DNA from: Nymphaea colorata
Taxonomy: Eukaryota; Streptophyta; Magnoliopsida; Nymphaeales; Nymphaeaceae
NCBI RefSeq assembly: GCF_008831285.2
Contig: NC_045150.1
Coordinates: 10,492,001-10,556,000 of the forward strand
DNA: 64,000 nucleotides
Direction: 5' to 3'
A model generated the notes under the pieces. That model was not told the origin of the DNA, did not search any database, and saw only the letters and a program-made list of their open reading frames with translations. A program made the translations under genes and the position numbers. Shown in pieces: positions 46,196 to 57,113 of the stretch (the stretch's first letter is position 1; each line of letters starts with the position of its first letter).

Positions 46196-48069
46196 CAAAA
46201 CTCCCGGCTTCTTGATAGACCTCATTCACCAAGACTTGCCTCTCTCTCATCTCTATGATCCTTCATCCGCTCCAGTTCGACACACTAAGCAGGGCAGCTC
46301 TACGCATCAAGTTGTGTTCCCAATTGGCATCAGGATATGCCAACACCAACGACACGACCATCCACATGTATTCTCATGAAGCCTGACCAGATGAACTAAT
46401 TCCAGTGCCTGACAGCAAAAATCTGGAAATATCTGGCAAATTCCAGATTTCAAGGAAATGCCCCGGTAACTTAGAAGTTTAGAACTAAAGCCAATTGATC
46501 CTAGAAACATTCGTCTGGGTTGTCACGGCTGAACTCGATGCCTGAAAAGTAAGAAAGAAATGGAAACTTGTGTCCTAAAAAGTTTAGAAACGAGTTGATC
46601 TGGCAACTCTATCTTATGAAAAGTAACAAAAATTGATTGAAACTTGTGTCCAGCTATCTAAGGGTCCTTTCAAGATTCAATTGCTACGATTATTCTCTTT
46701 GTTTTCATGTTTTGAGTTGAGGAGGACTATCTGGTTAACTTGTGAAATGTGTTGGGGTCTGCTAAACAGGTGAAACTACCGACAAGCGTTCACATCCTGC
46801 AATCAAACGCGGTTGAAATGTTTTGGAAAACTTCCACCTGTATGACTAAACAAAAATTTTAGAAAAGAAAGTTGGCGGTATGTCCAACTATTTCTTCTCA
46901 AATCCCACCATACAACCTATATACTTAAATCTATGAGAGAATAGGCTGGTAGGCAGTCGTTTCGACTTATCGAAGCAGCACCTTCATGTGCTATAAAAAG
47001 AAGACATTGATACATCTATATATAGAGAGTTTCTCATGCAGCTTTACATTAGTACATCACTAGAAGTCCAATCTTACTGGGTCATCATCGATACTGGCAG
47101 CAACCTCAAATGGACATTGTGTGTTCTTTACTACAACTTTACCTACCAAATGAAGTCAACATTAAAGCCACTTCAGTCTTCCACATACCATAACCTGAGA
47201 TGCACCATTAGCTTCTGGTCCGCTTGTGACGACAACCAACTTCGTAGCGTCAAGTCCTCATATGGTGATGGATCTGTTGTAGAAGGGTCCCTTGCTCTCG
47301 AAAGATTTTGGTTTGAGGTTGGCACTGATGGCACCATCAAGCTTCCGACAATCGCCTTTGGTTGCGTTCATAAAGAAAATAGTGTTGAATTCGAAAATCT
47401 TGTACAACCTAGTCTTGTTGGCCTCAGGCCAGGATCTCTTTCACTTGTTAGTCACAACGTCTTCTTTATTAACCATAAATTTGCTTACAGTCTTCCTCTC
47501 CATAGCAAGGAAAATAATGTCATTGAGTAGATCAAATTCTGTGAGGAGGTAGAGTTCTTCGGAACCCAAGAGATTCAACAGGTGCCAATGGAAGCAAATG
47601 CAGCTCAAGGCACTTTCTATACACTCACACTAGATTACATAAATGTGGGGAACAACAGACTCACAATATAGTTTGGAGGTGCACAGACGGCAACATGGTT
47701 GGGATATGCTGGATCAATTATGATAGACTCGGGTACCACACTGACTATCTTGCCAAAGATGTGTATGATCAAGTGGCAAACGCGGTGACTAATGTCACAA
47801 ACCATAAACGCTTCTATCATCCTAACCAAGATTACTTGTGTTATAATGTAGAGAATAATGGTGATCCATATTAAGGATTGCTGGATATGACCTTTCATTC
47901 CACCAACGCAGACTTGAAGCTGCCACCTTCAAATATCTTTTGGATGTATAGAAGTGCGACAGCTAGCTTAGCCATTTTTGGGAATGTTTTCCAGCAGAAC
48001 ATGCATGTGAAATATGATTTGGGGAAGGGGCTGCTTCCTTTTGCACCAATTGAATGTACTCAGGGCTAA
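46196..48069 (+). pseudogene. CDR1/nepenthesin-like aspartic protease copy 3
   Basis: Has both lobes, but is broken. The N-terminal part (about 46196-46370, GFLIDLIHQDLPLSHLYD) has lost its signal peptide to the LINE. About 650 bases of unrelated sequence follow, then 47030-47530 gives IIDTGSNLKWTLC, an intact first active site, and SYGDGSVVEGSLALERF. After a stop at 47528-47530 and a frame change, VEFFGTQEIQQVP and GTFYTLTLDYINVGNNRLTI lead to a TAG near 47670, then GSIMIDSGTTLTILP, the second active site. The end, DMTFHSTNADLKLPPSNIF and NMHVKYDLGKGLLPF, reaches TAA at 48069. Orientation is opposite to copies 1 and 2. Confidence 0.88.
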
Positions 48070-48075
48070 AGGTGT

Positions 48076-48137
<62 letters not shown>

Positions 48138-48600
48138 TTCGTCATGATTTACGTGGTTCTCTGTACTAGTCTATAATTGGCAGCATTGGACGCTGCTTAT
48201 GTTTTATGTCCTGATTGTCATGTGGTTGATGGTGTTATTTTTTCATGATGAATAAATATATGTATCTTTTTTCAAAGATGCTTTCCTCTTTGTTTAAGTT
48301 TAAAGCTTAACTTAGATATGTCTGCACAAGTATGGACATTAACTATGGCTTTAACTCGACAGTCGCTAATACTGGATATTCTGTTGCTAATAATTAATCG
48401 CGACGGTCAAAACTACAACAACACAAGTCCAGTGGCCCAAACGATTACCGATGAAAATGGCCATCGTGTCTTAGTTGTGTTTGTTGCGACATTAGTTGCT
48501 TTAAGTTAGCATAATGGCCATAGCATGTGCCTACACCTTATTGTAACTTTGTCAATGGAATTTTTGGTCCCATAACACAATGTGTTCTGTGACAGTTATA
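48070..48600 (+). repeat. 3' flank of protease copy 3, shared with copy 2
   Basis: Begins with the TACATACATA(TA)n tract (48075-48135) six bases after the stop codon and continues through TTGGCAGCATTGGACGCTGC and CTGATTGTCATGTGG, matching the inverted 25100-25678. Confidence 0.65.
48251..48256 (+). promoter_or_regulatory. Candidate poly(A) signal AATAAA, protease copy 3
   Basis: AATAAA about 180 bases after the stop, in the region aligned with the copy 2 signal. Confidence 0.4.
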
Positions 48601-48701
48601 TAAATCGCTCAACTTCACAATGTCTTTTAACTTTGCAACTAAAAATGCTAACCTTCCGTCAACAATGATGGTTGTTGTAGCTTGCACAGTGTACTGGCTA
48701 G

Positions 48702-48847
48702 CGGCATATTTTCGAGTCCCTTACACATGTTTGGAACGGATTTAGTACACAGCGACATATTCTTGAGTCCTTGACACATGTATGGGACAGATTTAGTACA
48801 CAACGACATATTTTCAAGTTGCTGACACATGTTTGGAACAGATTTTG
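48702..48847. repeat. 51-bp minisatellite, about 2.9 units
   Basis: Units start at 48702, 48753 and 48804, each CG.CATATT.T..AGT...T.ACACATGT. Because 51 is divisible by three, the minus strand stays open (48648-48854), with a repeated 17-residue pattern K-S-V-P-x-M-C-x-x-L-x-N-M-x-L. No start context or homology supports a gene. Confidence 0.85.
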
Positions 48848-48860
48848 GGATCAAAGAAGA

Positions 48861-49789
48861 ATATTAAACGAGTGCATGTGTAGCAAAAATTTGGAACATA
48901 GAGTACCTGCTCAGCGTTTAATTCACTAGAAGAGTAATTTTTTTGTAAATTGAAATGCAGTAACGTTTCTTGAAATAAGAATCTGGTGCTTATATATATA
49001 TTTTTTTTAAAAAAGCAGAATATTATTCTTAACAAGTTCCATCTAAGAGAATTTAAAAGTCTCAGCGCAGGTTACACAAAAGACTTTACCTCCAGAAAGT
49101 TGTAAGGTTCAATAGTCTTATATGTACTCTTTTTCATAAGGTCATACAAAGAGATCAGGTTACTCCGAGAAGAGTAGCATAACTGGTTGAATTAAGAGTT
49201 TGGTGAGAGTCAGGTAGTCAGTTCCAATACCATGACCATTATTCTCATGAACCATAAAGGTTGGCAGGAGCTACTCCTAAACAGAAGGGAGTGAGCATAA
49301 ATTCACCTGGTTTTGATGTTTCTCTAGACCCTGGGGTAAAGGGGACGAGTAGAGCTCTCCACTAGCAAGAGGTCCACTAAAATGTCATGCATTTGAGAAC
49401 AGTGTTTATAAAAGTTGGCCTGAATTAATTTAAGTCAATTTGAATTGTTTGGCAAACCTATTTTATTCAGTGGCTGTTGCCCCGTGTTGTTATTTAATTA
49501 TCTTTAAATATTTTTAAGATTTTTTCTTTTATATTTTTCACTTGTTTTTTTTAAATCTAGTATACTGATTTATCTTACCGACAGCCTGCAGGTTGTTTCG
49601 CTTTGGGTTTCGATTCTCATTCCGATTGTTATAAACATTTATTAGAAACAAATGTTCTATAGAATGGATTCATTTTCACTATTACCCACATAAATATATA
49701 TTGTTGAAGGTTCCACACTGCATTCAATTATCAAACAAGTAATCTACTTAATTTACTATTTATTTTAAATGTGCATTTGTCAGTATCGA
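48861..49789. other. Intergenic, nothing recognised
   Basis: AT-rich, without domain-bearing frames or clear terminal repeats. Confidence 0.4.
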
Positions 49790-50575
49790 TTGAAGAAATC
49801 AACAAGCGACATCCCATGACAATGCTGGTGGCTAAAGTTCAGTTCCTCCTCCACCACCCTTCTCTCCTCATTCTTCTTGACGTTTATTTGAATCCCTTGA
49901 ATATTCAGGAATGACCCGGCCAATCCAGTTTTCAGTCGACCTGATCGGATCATATGAAAATCCCATCAAAGGATCTGTAATGGCCCACCAAGCAGGAAAG
50001 TTGCCATGATCTTTGAGAAAATTGATTTCTCACTACATGGATAAGCTCGCCCTAACCTGTCAACTTGTAACCTCAGCCTCATCTTTAGTGGCTGTACCCA
50101 ATTTTTTTGACTGAACATTGCTTGAGTCACCAATCTGAGTTTGATAGTGCCCATGTGGCACTATGATGTGACTGGAACTGAGTCCAGCTTTATCACAATA
50201 TAATTTTTGACTAACTCTTATGGGTAAGGTGCACACCGACCCACCCTTAGCTCTGCTACTGCCCTTCTCCCAACATAGTCCCCTCACAAAATGTTACAAT
50301 GTCAGCTGGTGTCTAGAAATTAGTGACATAGACAGTGGATTAAATTATTTAGTTAATTACCTATTTGACATTTCAATAAAGCGAGGGGCTCCCTCGGCAG
50401 TTTCCCAGCAAAAAATTACCTACTTGATATCACAAGCAGTGGCTGCCGGATGGGCATGCAGACCAATTACATTATTATGCTTGAACATATATGTTAGGTA
50501 CGGGAAAACTATATATGTTACACTTATAACGTGATAACTCGATTGCAAGATAATCTAAGCAAGGTTATCATTTGG
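49790..50575 (+). repeat. Dispersed non-coding family, copy C
   Basis: The most diverged copy. Shared with B and D: GGATCATATGAA.ATCCCATCAAA, CAACTTGTAACCTC, TCTTTAGTGGCTG, CAGTGGCTGCCGGA and GATTGCAAGATAATCTAAGC. It is shortened between about 50290 and 50340 relative to B. Confidence 0.7.
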
Positions 50576-51140
50576 GAGCAATGTGCTATACTAGTGCAAC
50601 TAGGGTGGAAGCGCTATGCCAGTTGTTGGACATTTGGCTGTACTCACATGGACATGGGCATTATGGGAAGCCGGATTTCAGTTTTCACTCAAACTGAAAC
50701 TTGAAACTGGTTATGTTTACACCCCTATCTATAAAAAATTGTACATAATAAGTAAAAAATAAAAATAAATTTTTAGAAGGAGAAAAAGGGTTTATGAAAA
50801 AGTAAAAAATCCCAAAATATACACTTCTTTACAAAAAAAAATCAAAAATACCCTATTCTTTTTTTCCCCTTTGGTATACATTTGTGTGTACAACCTTGTG
50901 CATGTAACTCGATATTAATATATGTTATTGTATCTTCTGGTGAAAGATTTGGATCATTCCCAATGAAGTCTTCTTTCCTAATGCACGTTTTAATTTCCAC
51001 CATTTTTTGCAAACCTTCTGAAGGGAGATTTTTAGCTATCGTGAAGGCTTTCCGGCTGTCAGATTGGTTCCTCGCTTCTGCTATACTGCTTGTTCTCTAT
51101 TTCCTTTTGTTTTTCCATTACTCTTTAGTTTCATTTAATA

Positions 51141-51191
<51 letters not shown>

Positions 51192-52331
51192 GTGTGTTCC
51201 TGTGAATATATATATTTATACATATAAGATGATAAAAAGCATACCACTTAGGTAAGGGACAGAAGCCAGGCCGATTAATTTTTTTTTTCGTAATTTAGCA
51301 GTATCTTCAAATTTATTTGCTGATACACATACATTAAGTGAGTTATTTTTAATTTTATTAATATACCATAATAATTAAAAAAGAAATGGTTCTTATAACA
51401 TTAAAATTTTAATAGTAGAAAAAAACACTTTTTTTTATAAAAGTAATTTGAACTTGAAGATTATTTAGATTAAATTAGTGTTTATAATGAACAAATTAGG
51501 AGATTCACATTTTGTTTAAAACACTTTTTGACACAAATATAAGAGGTCTGTTGGTTTTTATTTGTGACCGAAGTAGTGCGTGTGTGTATATATATATGTA
51601 TAGTTTTCAATGACATTGCTATCTCTTTTATAAGGACCGTGGTGTCCGTACTGTGAATAGCATTAAAATAGGGAAGGGGAAGTTGGTCGGTCAAACCATG
51701 GCATCTTTCATATGTGATTTCATTAGCATATCAGTCTTCTATATGCTTTTGTGGTCATGCTGATCTGTGTTGAAGTCGATGATATATGTGAGAGACTTCC
51801 TACATAAAAATGGGACAAAAGTTGTGGAAACCCGTTCTTCTGCTATTTAGCACTTGTTGAATCATAATAAAAAGATGGTCAACTGCCTCTGATGTAACAG
51901 ATTTCGATTTTTCTTGTTGTCATGGTATTCATAATTCATGTTCTTTGATAGCCACCATATTGCCACGGGAACACAATCTTCCAACTTCACATAAGTATTT
52001 TGATTCGAGCCTTTTTATTCCACCTCCACGTCTGCGTCCCTACCACCAAGTTTGGAACTGTAATATCAACGATAATAGAACTGTCATATCATGTAAACTA
52101 ATGGTTCCTATTCAACAGGGTGGTCCCTCCCTTTTTTGACTTGTCTACCACCGAAAGTGAAAATGTGGTGGAAGAAAGAAACAAAGAAACAGCTCCATGT
52201 CATTTGAGTTCTCTTGCATGTATAGAGATAGAGAGAGAGAGAGGGACAAAGAAAGAGATGGGTATTACATGTTTTATTCTTAATTTAAAAAGTAATCTGC
52301 ACTGGCGAGTGGGAGAGAGAGATGAGCTTAT
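50576..52331. other. Intergenic, nothing recognised
   Basis: Contains a (CT)n tract at 51145-51189 and a purine-rich patch near 52225-52255. The open frame 50882-51205 ends in Ser-Leu dipeptides from the CT repeat and has no domain. Confidence 0.4.
51145..51189. repeat. (CT)n microsatellite
   Basis: About 22 consecutive CT dinucleotides. Confidence 0.95.
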
Positions 52332-52495
52332 GGGCGCCCCCAAGTAATTTTATAGGAAATAAGTAGTTTTATAACAAATGAAACATGGATTAAACAATGC
52401 GTCAACCTGTTAAGCCCAAAGAAAAAAGACACAAAAATACAATTGGCCCTCATAGTTGGCTCATTTTTTGAAATTATTGGGTTGTACAAAAGGGT
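52332..52495 (-). repeat. Inverted fragment of the dispersed family start
   Basis: The reverse complement matches 34000-34141 in copy B: ACCCTTTTGTACAACCCAAT, GGCCAATTGTATTTTTGTGTC and AAAATTACTTGGGGG. It includes a short extra duplication of TTATAAAACTACTTATTTCC absent from B. Confidence 0.75.
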
Positions 52496-53604
52496 AGATT
52501 GATATGGTAGAAACTTGTGGTAAAATGGACTTAGGTTAAAGATTCATGACTTACCCATTGAGTAACTTTGGCACTAGATATTTCCAAAATGAGTACTACC
52601 ATGTTCGGATTCAATAGATATGTTGTTATTCCAGGCTTCCTTATCCTTTTAAGGGAAGGTCTGTGGTAAAGAAAATCCAATGCCTTTTTGGCCCACTTTT
52701 TGAAATTGCAAACAAAGCAAGATCTAGAAACAAAATGTTTTTTCTTTCTTTGTCCATCCTTTCCTCACTTTTCTCCGTTCCCTTTCCGTTCTAGTCATCA
52801 TCCAAAGCATTTGGATGATGAACTTTTGCCAACCAAACATATTTTTCAAAAACGTGGACTAGTGTGTGGGTTTCTTTAAAGTAGTTTTTTTGCAGGAAGG
52901 AGGCCACAAGGGTTCTACCCATCTGATGGAGGTGACTCATAAAAATAAGTACCGCCTTTAAAAGGTGACCATAAGTCTCATAACACCTGTTGAGAGCAGC
53001 TAGCAGGAGTAGAGGCAGGTATAGGTTAAGTGTCGCTATACTGATACATAATTTTTTTTGTACGTCAATATGGTTAATGATTAAAATAACTTTAATTCAC
53101 ATTAAAAAAATTATAAGGACAAAATTGAAAATAGAAAAAAGTAAAAAGACTAAGGAGAATATTTTTAATAAATTACCAAAATATTCTTCTCTCCTTTGAT
53201 GGACACATAACTTTCTACCGTTAAGTATTGGTAATTACATAAATTTTAAAAGCTTTTTATTTTTATATTAATATTTTTGAACAAATTTTCTCATTCTTTA
53301 AAAATTGAAAAATTTATACCTAGTGTCCTTTATCTAGAATTTTTGAACAAGTGGGATTGCTGCTGGCTGCCCATAGGTCTGATATGTAGACCAGCAAGTG
53401 CGAAATATTGCAGATAAAACTTTCTCTTAATGGCTTCACTCATTTACATGGAAGTCAAGGTTGGCGCCTTCTTGACTTTTTGCTTCATTACGTCCTGCCA
53501 TGGTCGGCTTGTTCTTTCAACATCAACCACGAGTCAAAGCCGACCATTGTCTGAAACCCGGAGCCATGTGTAGGGGCCAGCTGCAATCATAAAGGCCGTG
53601 GAGG
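52496..53604. other. Intergenic, nothing recognised
   Basis: AT-rich with no recognised gene. Short frames near 52688-52879 and 52990-53199 have no domain. Confidence 0.4.
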
Positions 53605-55010
53605 ATCAATTGTCGGTAAGTGATCGCCATGAGCCAGACCCAACTAGCATTCAGTCGACCTTATTTTTTGTGTTAAGACTGAACCAATTAAAAAAATAAG
53701 AACAATCTATAGAGATCTTCCCTAGCATCAGGTGAGCAAGAGGGGCATTTCATACTACCGCTCAACAAGATGGCCAAAACCTTAGCCTTACCTCCATTTC
53801 CCTAGAGCCTATTCTGTATCAGGTGTCCCATAATTGCTGGTTCATTCAAATTCAACAGAATCGGTTTCTATGATGGTAAATCCTAAACAAGATGTACTTG
53901 TTTCAGCATCGGAAATAATTGTGCAAAGGTCATCTGTAGACATAGATAATGTCTGTTACTTGTAGGGTCAGGTTAGACATCTTCCCAGATAGAAAGCATG
54001 GTCAAGCAATTGATCATTGCAAATGCATATTTTGCAATGGTTTTTATCGACACCAAACAAAAAAATAATCATCCAGCTGTAGAGGTTCGTCTTAATTGGA
54101 CACAAAGGCCAGTTCAATGAGAAAAAAATAGACCAACTTTTATTTGAATCCCTTTAATCACCCATTTTAATCGTTAAACATGTTTAAAGTATGATGACAT
54201 TCGACTATTTTCCAGTCAACCTTCTAGAATAGATGGATCATATGAAGATCCCATCAAAAAACTGATTTCTCATGACACAAATAAGCTCATGCTAACCCGC
54301 CAACTTGTGATCGCAACCCGTTTTTAGTGGCGGAGCCAAGACTTTTTGGCTGGAGGGCACATGAGTCACATCAAACATGGGCACTATGAAGTGACAGCAA
54401 CCGGGTTCAGCATCATCACAATATATTTTTGACTGACTGGTATAGGCAATGGTGCACAGCAACCCACACTTAGCTTCAATACTTTCCCTCATGTTCAATG
54501 CTTACTGTGGTTACCTAAGGGATTCATTAAGATGTCTCTGCTCTGATCAATTTGTGATTGGAATTCTTCAACACAAGAATGTTCAAACGTTATTACTTAG
54601 CATTGCTTGGATTTTGGAGAAGGGTGCAGAAACACAAAAGGTTGCATGCAATCCCTCTAGTAAATGACGCAAGAACTTGTTTACATTACTAGCTAATGTC
54701 ACCAGCCACTATAAGCCCCCCGGCAAAATGTTCCAATGTTGGTGTCTGTAAATTGTGACATAGACAGTGGATTATTTACTCCCATTTACAATTAATTATC
54801 TATTTGATGTCTCATGAATAGAACGAGGATCTCCCACGACAGTTTCTGAGAGCAAAAAAAACCTATTTGATGTCACAAGCAGCCGCTGCCGGAAGTTCAT
54901 GCAGTGCAATTACATTATTATACAAGAATTTGTTTAGGTACTGGAAAACTATATATTTTAAACTTAGAACATGATAACTCCTCAACTTGATTGCAAGATA
55001 ATCTAAGCAA
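53605..55010 (+). repeat. Dispersed non-coding family, copy D
   Basis: Collinear with copy B from about 34680 to 36050, with near-identical right portions: 54658-55010 against 35697-36045. It ends in the N gap exactly at ATCTAAGCAA, a point that continues as AGGTTAT in copies B and C. Confidence 0.8.
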
Positions 55011-55110
55011 NNNNNNNNNNNNNNNNNNNNNNNNNNNNNNNNNNNNNNNNNNNNNNNNNNNNNNNNNNNNNNNNNNNNNNNNNNNNNNNNNNNNNNNNNN
55101 NNNNNNNNNN
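55011..55110. other. Assembly gap (100 N)
   Basis: A fixed-length gap between dispersed copy D and the membrane segment of the LRR receptor pseudogene. The missing kinase domain would be expected here, so gap content matters. Confidence 0.99.
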
Positions 55111-57113
55111 CAACATCCCCTCTTTCTATAGAATGAGATACCAATGAGTGTGCAAATAATGACCACAAGTGCTGAGCCTCCAATTGCACAAGCGGCAATG
55201 GTCTAGCCGCATTGCTCTTACTTTGCCTCTCTCTTTTGTTTAAGCACATGGACATGGAATTTGGGAGCTCCACATAGTGCGTAGTTCCTAGGACGAATTG
55301 GCAGAAAGGTTTGCAACTTTCCACCATTGGAATCTCTCCTTCCAATAGATTGAAGGACAAGTGCAGACTTGAATGTGTTGAAGTTTCTCCAATGATTTTG
55401 GTATCTTACCACAAGCTTGTTATGGAAAGTCATAGTGTCAAGTTTAGCATGTGATCTAGTTGTTCAGAAATGTGACCATCAAATGTGTTCCAAGAGAGAT
55501 TCAATACTTAGCATTTGAGCTTTGATAATGATGTAGAAACTCTCCACTCAACTTGTTTGCAGAGATATCCATGTTGATCATCAGGCAAAATTCCCAAGAC
55601 CCACGGCAGGCGACCCCAGTGAAGGAGTTGTCCTGCAAGTACAGCTCCAACATGTCCTTCAACTCACAAAGACCAGGCGGTAGTGTTGATGACAAATTGT
55701 TTGAGCTTAGATCTAGGCTTCGCAACTAGTGTATTATTTATAGAGCTTGAAATTGACCCAATTAGCATGTTGTGGTCAATATAAAAACCAAAATGCTGAC
55801 CAACTGGTAAAGTGAGTCTGGAATTGAACCTTCTAATGCATTGCCCGAAAGACCTAATGTTTGTAACCTGTTCATTGATCCTATATTTGGTGGAACGAGT
55901 CCTTTTATTTTGTTGAATTTCAAATCTAACGAAATTAAATTGGTCAAATTGGCTAAGGCCAATGGGATAGCACCTTCAATCAGATTGGAGGAAGAGTTCC
56001 GTTCAAAAGGTTTTGTGATAGATTAACTTTCTGTAGCATCCGACACTTGGTGAAGGATGTGAGAATGGAGAGCTCACCACTGCCATGGGCATTGGTCAAC
56101 ATATTTCCCCAAAGGTAAAGGTACTTGAGTTGTGTAAGAGTACCTAATTCTAATGGTATCTGCCCACTAAATTGATTGCTTTATGCAGTAAGAAGTTGAA
56201 GTCTTGTAGCATTAGAAAGAGAAGCCGGGAGAGGGCCATCAAATTGTTTGTACCCGCATAGAGTTGTTGGAGATTGGCAGGAAGCGGCCAGCATCTTTTG
56301 GGAGATGCTCTGTTAGTTGATTGGTCATGAAACTCAAAGTCTAAAGAGCGGTTCAGATGGATAGGTTAAACAAGCTGTCAGGCAGTGTACTGGTGAGATT
56401 GTTCATTTCCACACTAAAGAATGTCAAGTGGGTTATGCTTCCCAACTCGAATGGAATCTTCCCGTGCATATGATTTTGACCAATATTAAGGTGATCCAGT
56501 TTTGAGAGGTTGGCAAAAGTGACTGGAATGGTGTCAGTGAGCCTGTTACCATAAAGGTTTATGTGCTTGAGTTCCAGCAAACTGCCTAGGAACTCTGAAA
56601 TGCTTCCATAGAATTCGTTTTCTGTTGCTGAAAGTACTTGGAGGCGACGACAATGGCTCAGCGTTTGTGGATCAACCCTTCAAAATTGTTTATGACAAGA
56701 TTCTGTGACAGAGGGAGACGACTAAAATCAACGAGAAGTTGACCATGGAAACTGTCGGTCGAGAGATCAAGAACCTGTAAGAAGGAGAAATTGCTTATGT
56801 ATGGCGAGAGAGTACCTTCAAGTGCCTTTTTGGAGTGGTTCAGAGCAACTACCCTTTGTGAACCACGACCGCATGAAACTCCAGTCCAGTCGCAGAAGGA
56901 GATGTTGGAATTCCAATTTGATAACACATTATGAGGGTCTTTAGTGACGAGGAATTTGAAAGACAGCAATGCGAATTGATCAGTCACATTGCTCAGAGAA
57001 ACAGGGGCTGAGGGCACCTCCCCTTGGCCCGAGAACCACAATGAAGGCAAAGGAAGAGAAACACGAAAGAAACCCAAGCAGCTGAGGTGACAAGCCGGTG
57101 GTTGCCATGCCAC
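55111..57113 (-). pseudogene. LRR receptor-like kinase (subfamily XII), ectodomain half, pseudogene
   Basis: From Met at 57113 it has a signal-peptide-like start, the LRR N-terminal cap (DQFALLSFKFLVTKDP, NISFCDWTGVSC) and the first repeats. A one-base deletion near 56665 shifts the frame; the next frame continues LSHCRRLQVLSATENEFYGS and runs to a stop near 56353. Later repeats are readable at 55762-55962 (NLTNLISLDLKFNKIKGLVP) and 55501-55725 (MRSLDLSSNNLSSTLPPGL). The juxtamembrane region gives NYALCGAPKFHVHVLKQKRE, then a shifted AIGGSALVVIICTLIGISF, the membrane helix, followed by YRKRGC. The kinase is absent up to the gap. It is paralogous to 1693-3341 over the NYALCGAPKFHV segment. Confidence 0.87.

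Noticed and set aside
50882-51205. 107-codon hydrophobic frame
   Set aside because: Ends in a CT-repeat-derived Ser-Leu run and has no family resemblance.
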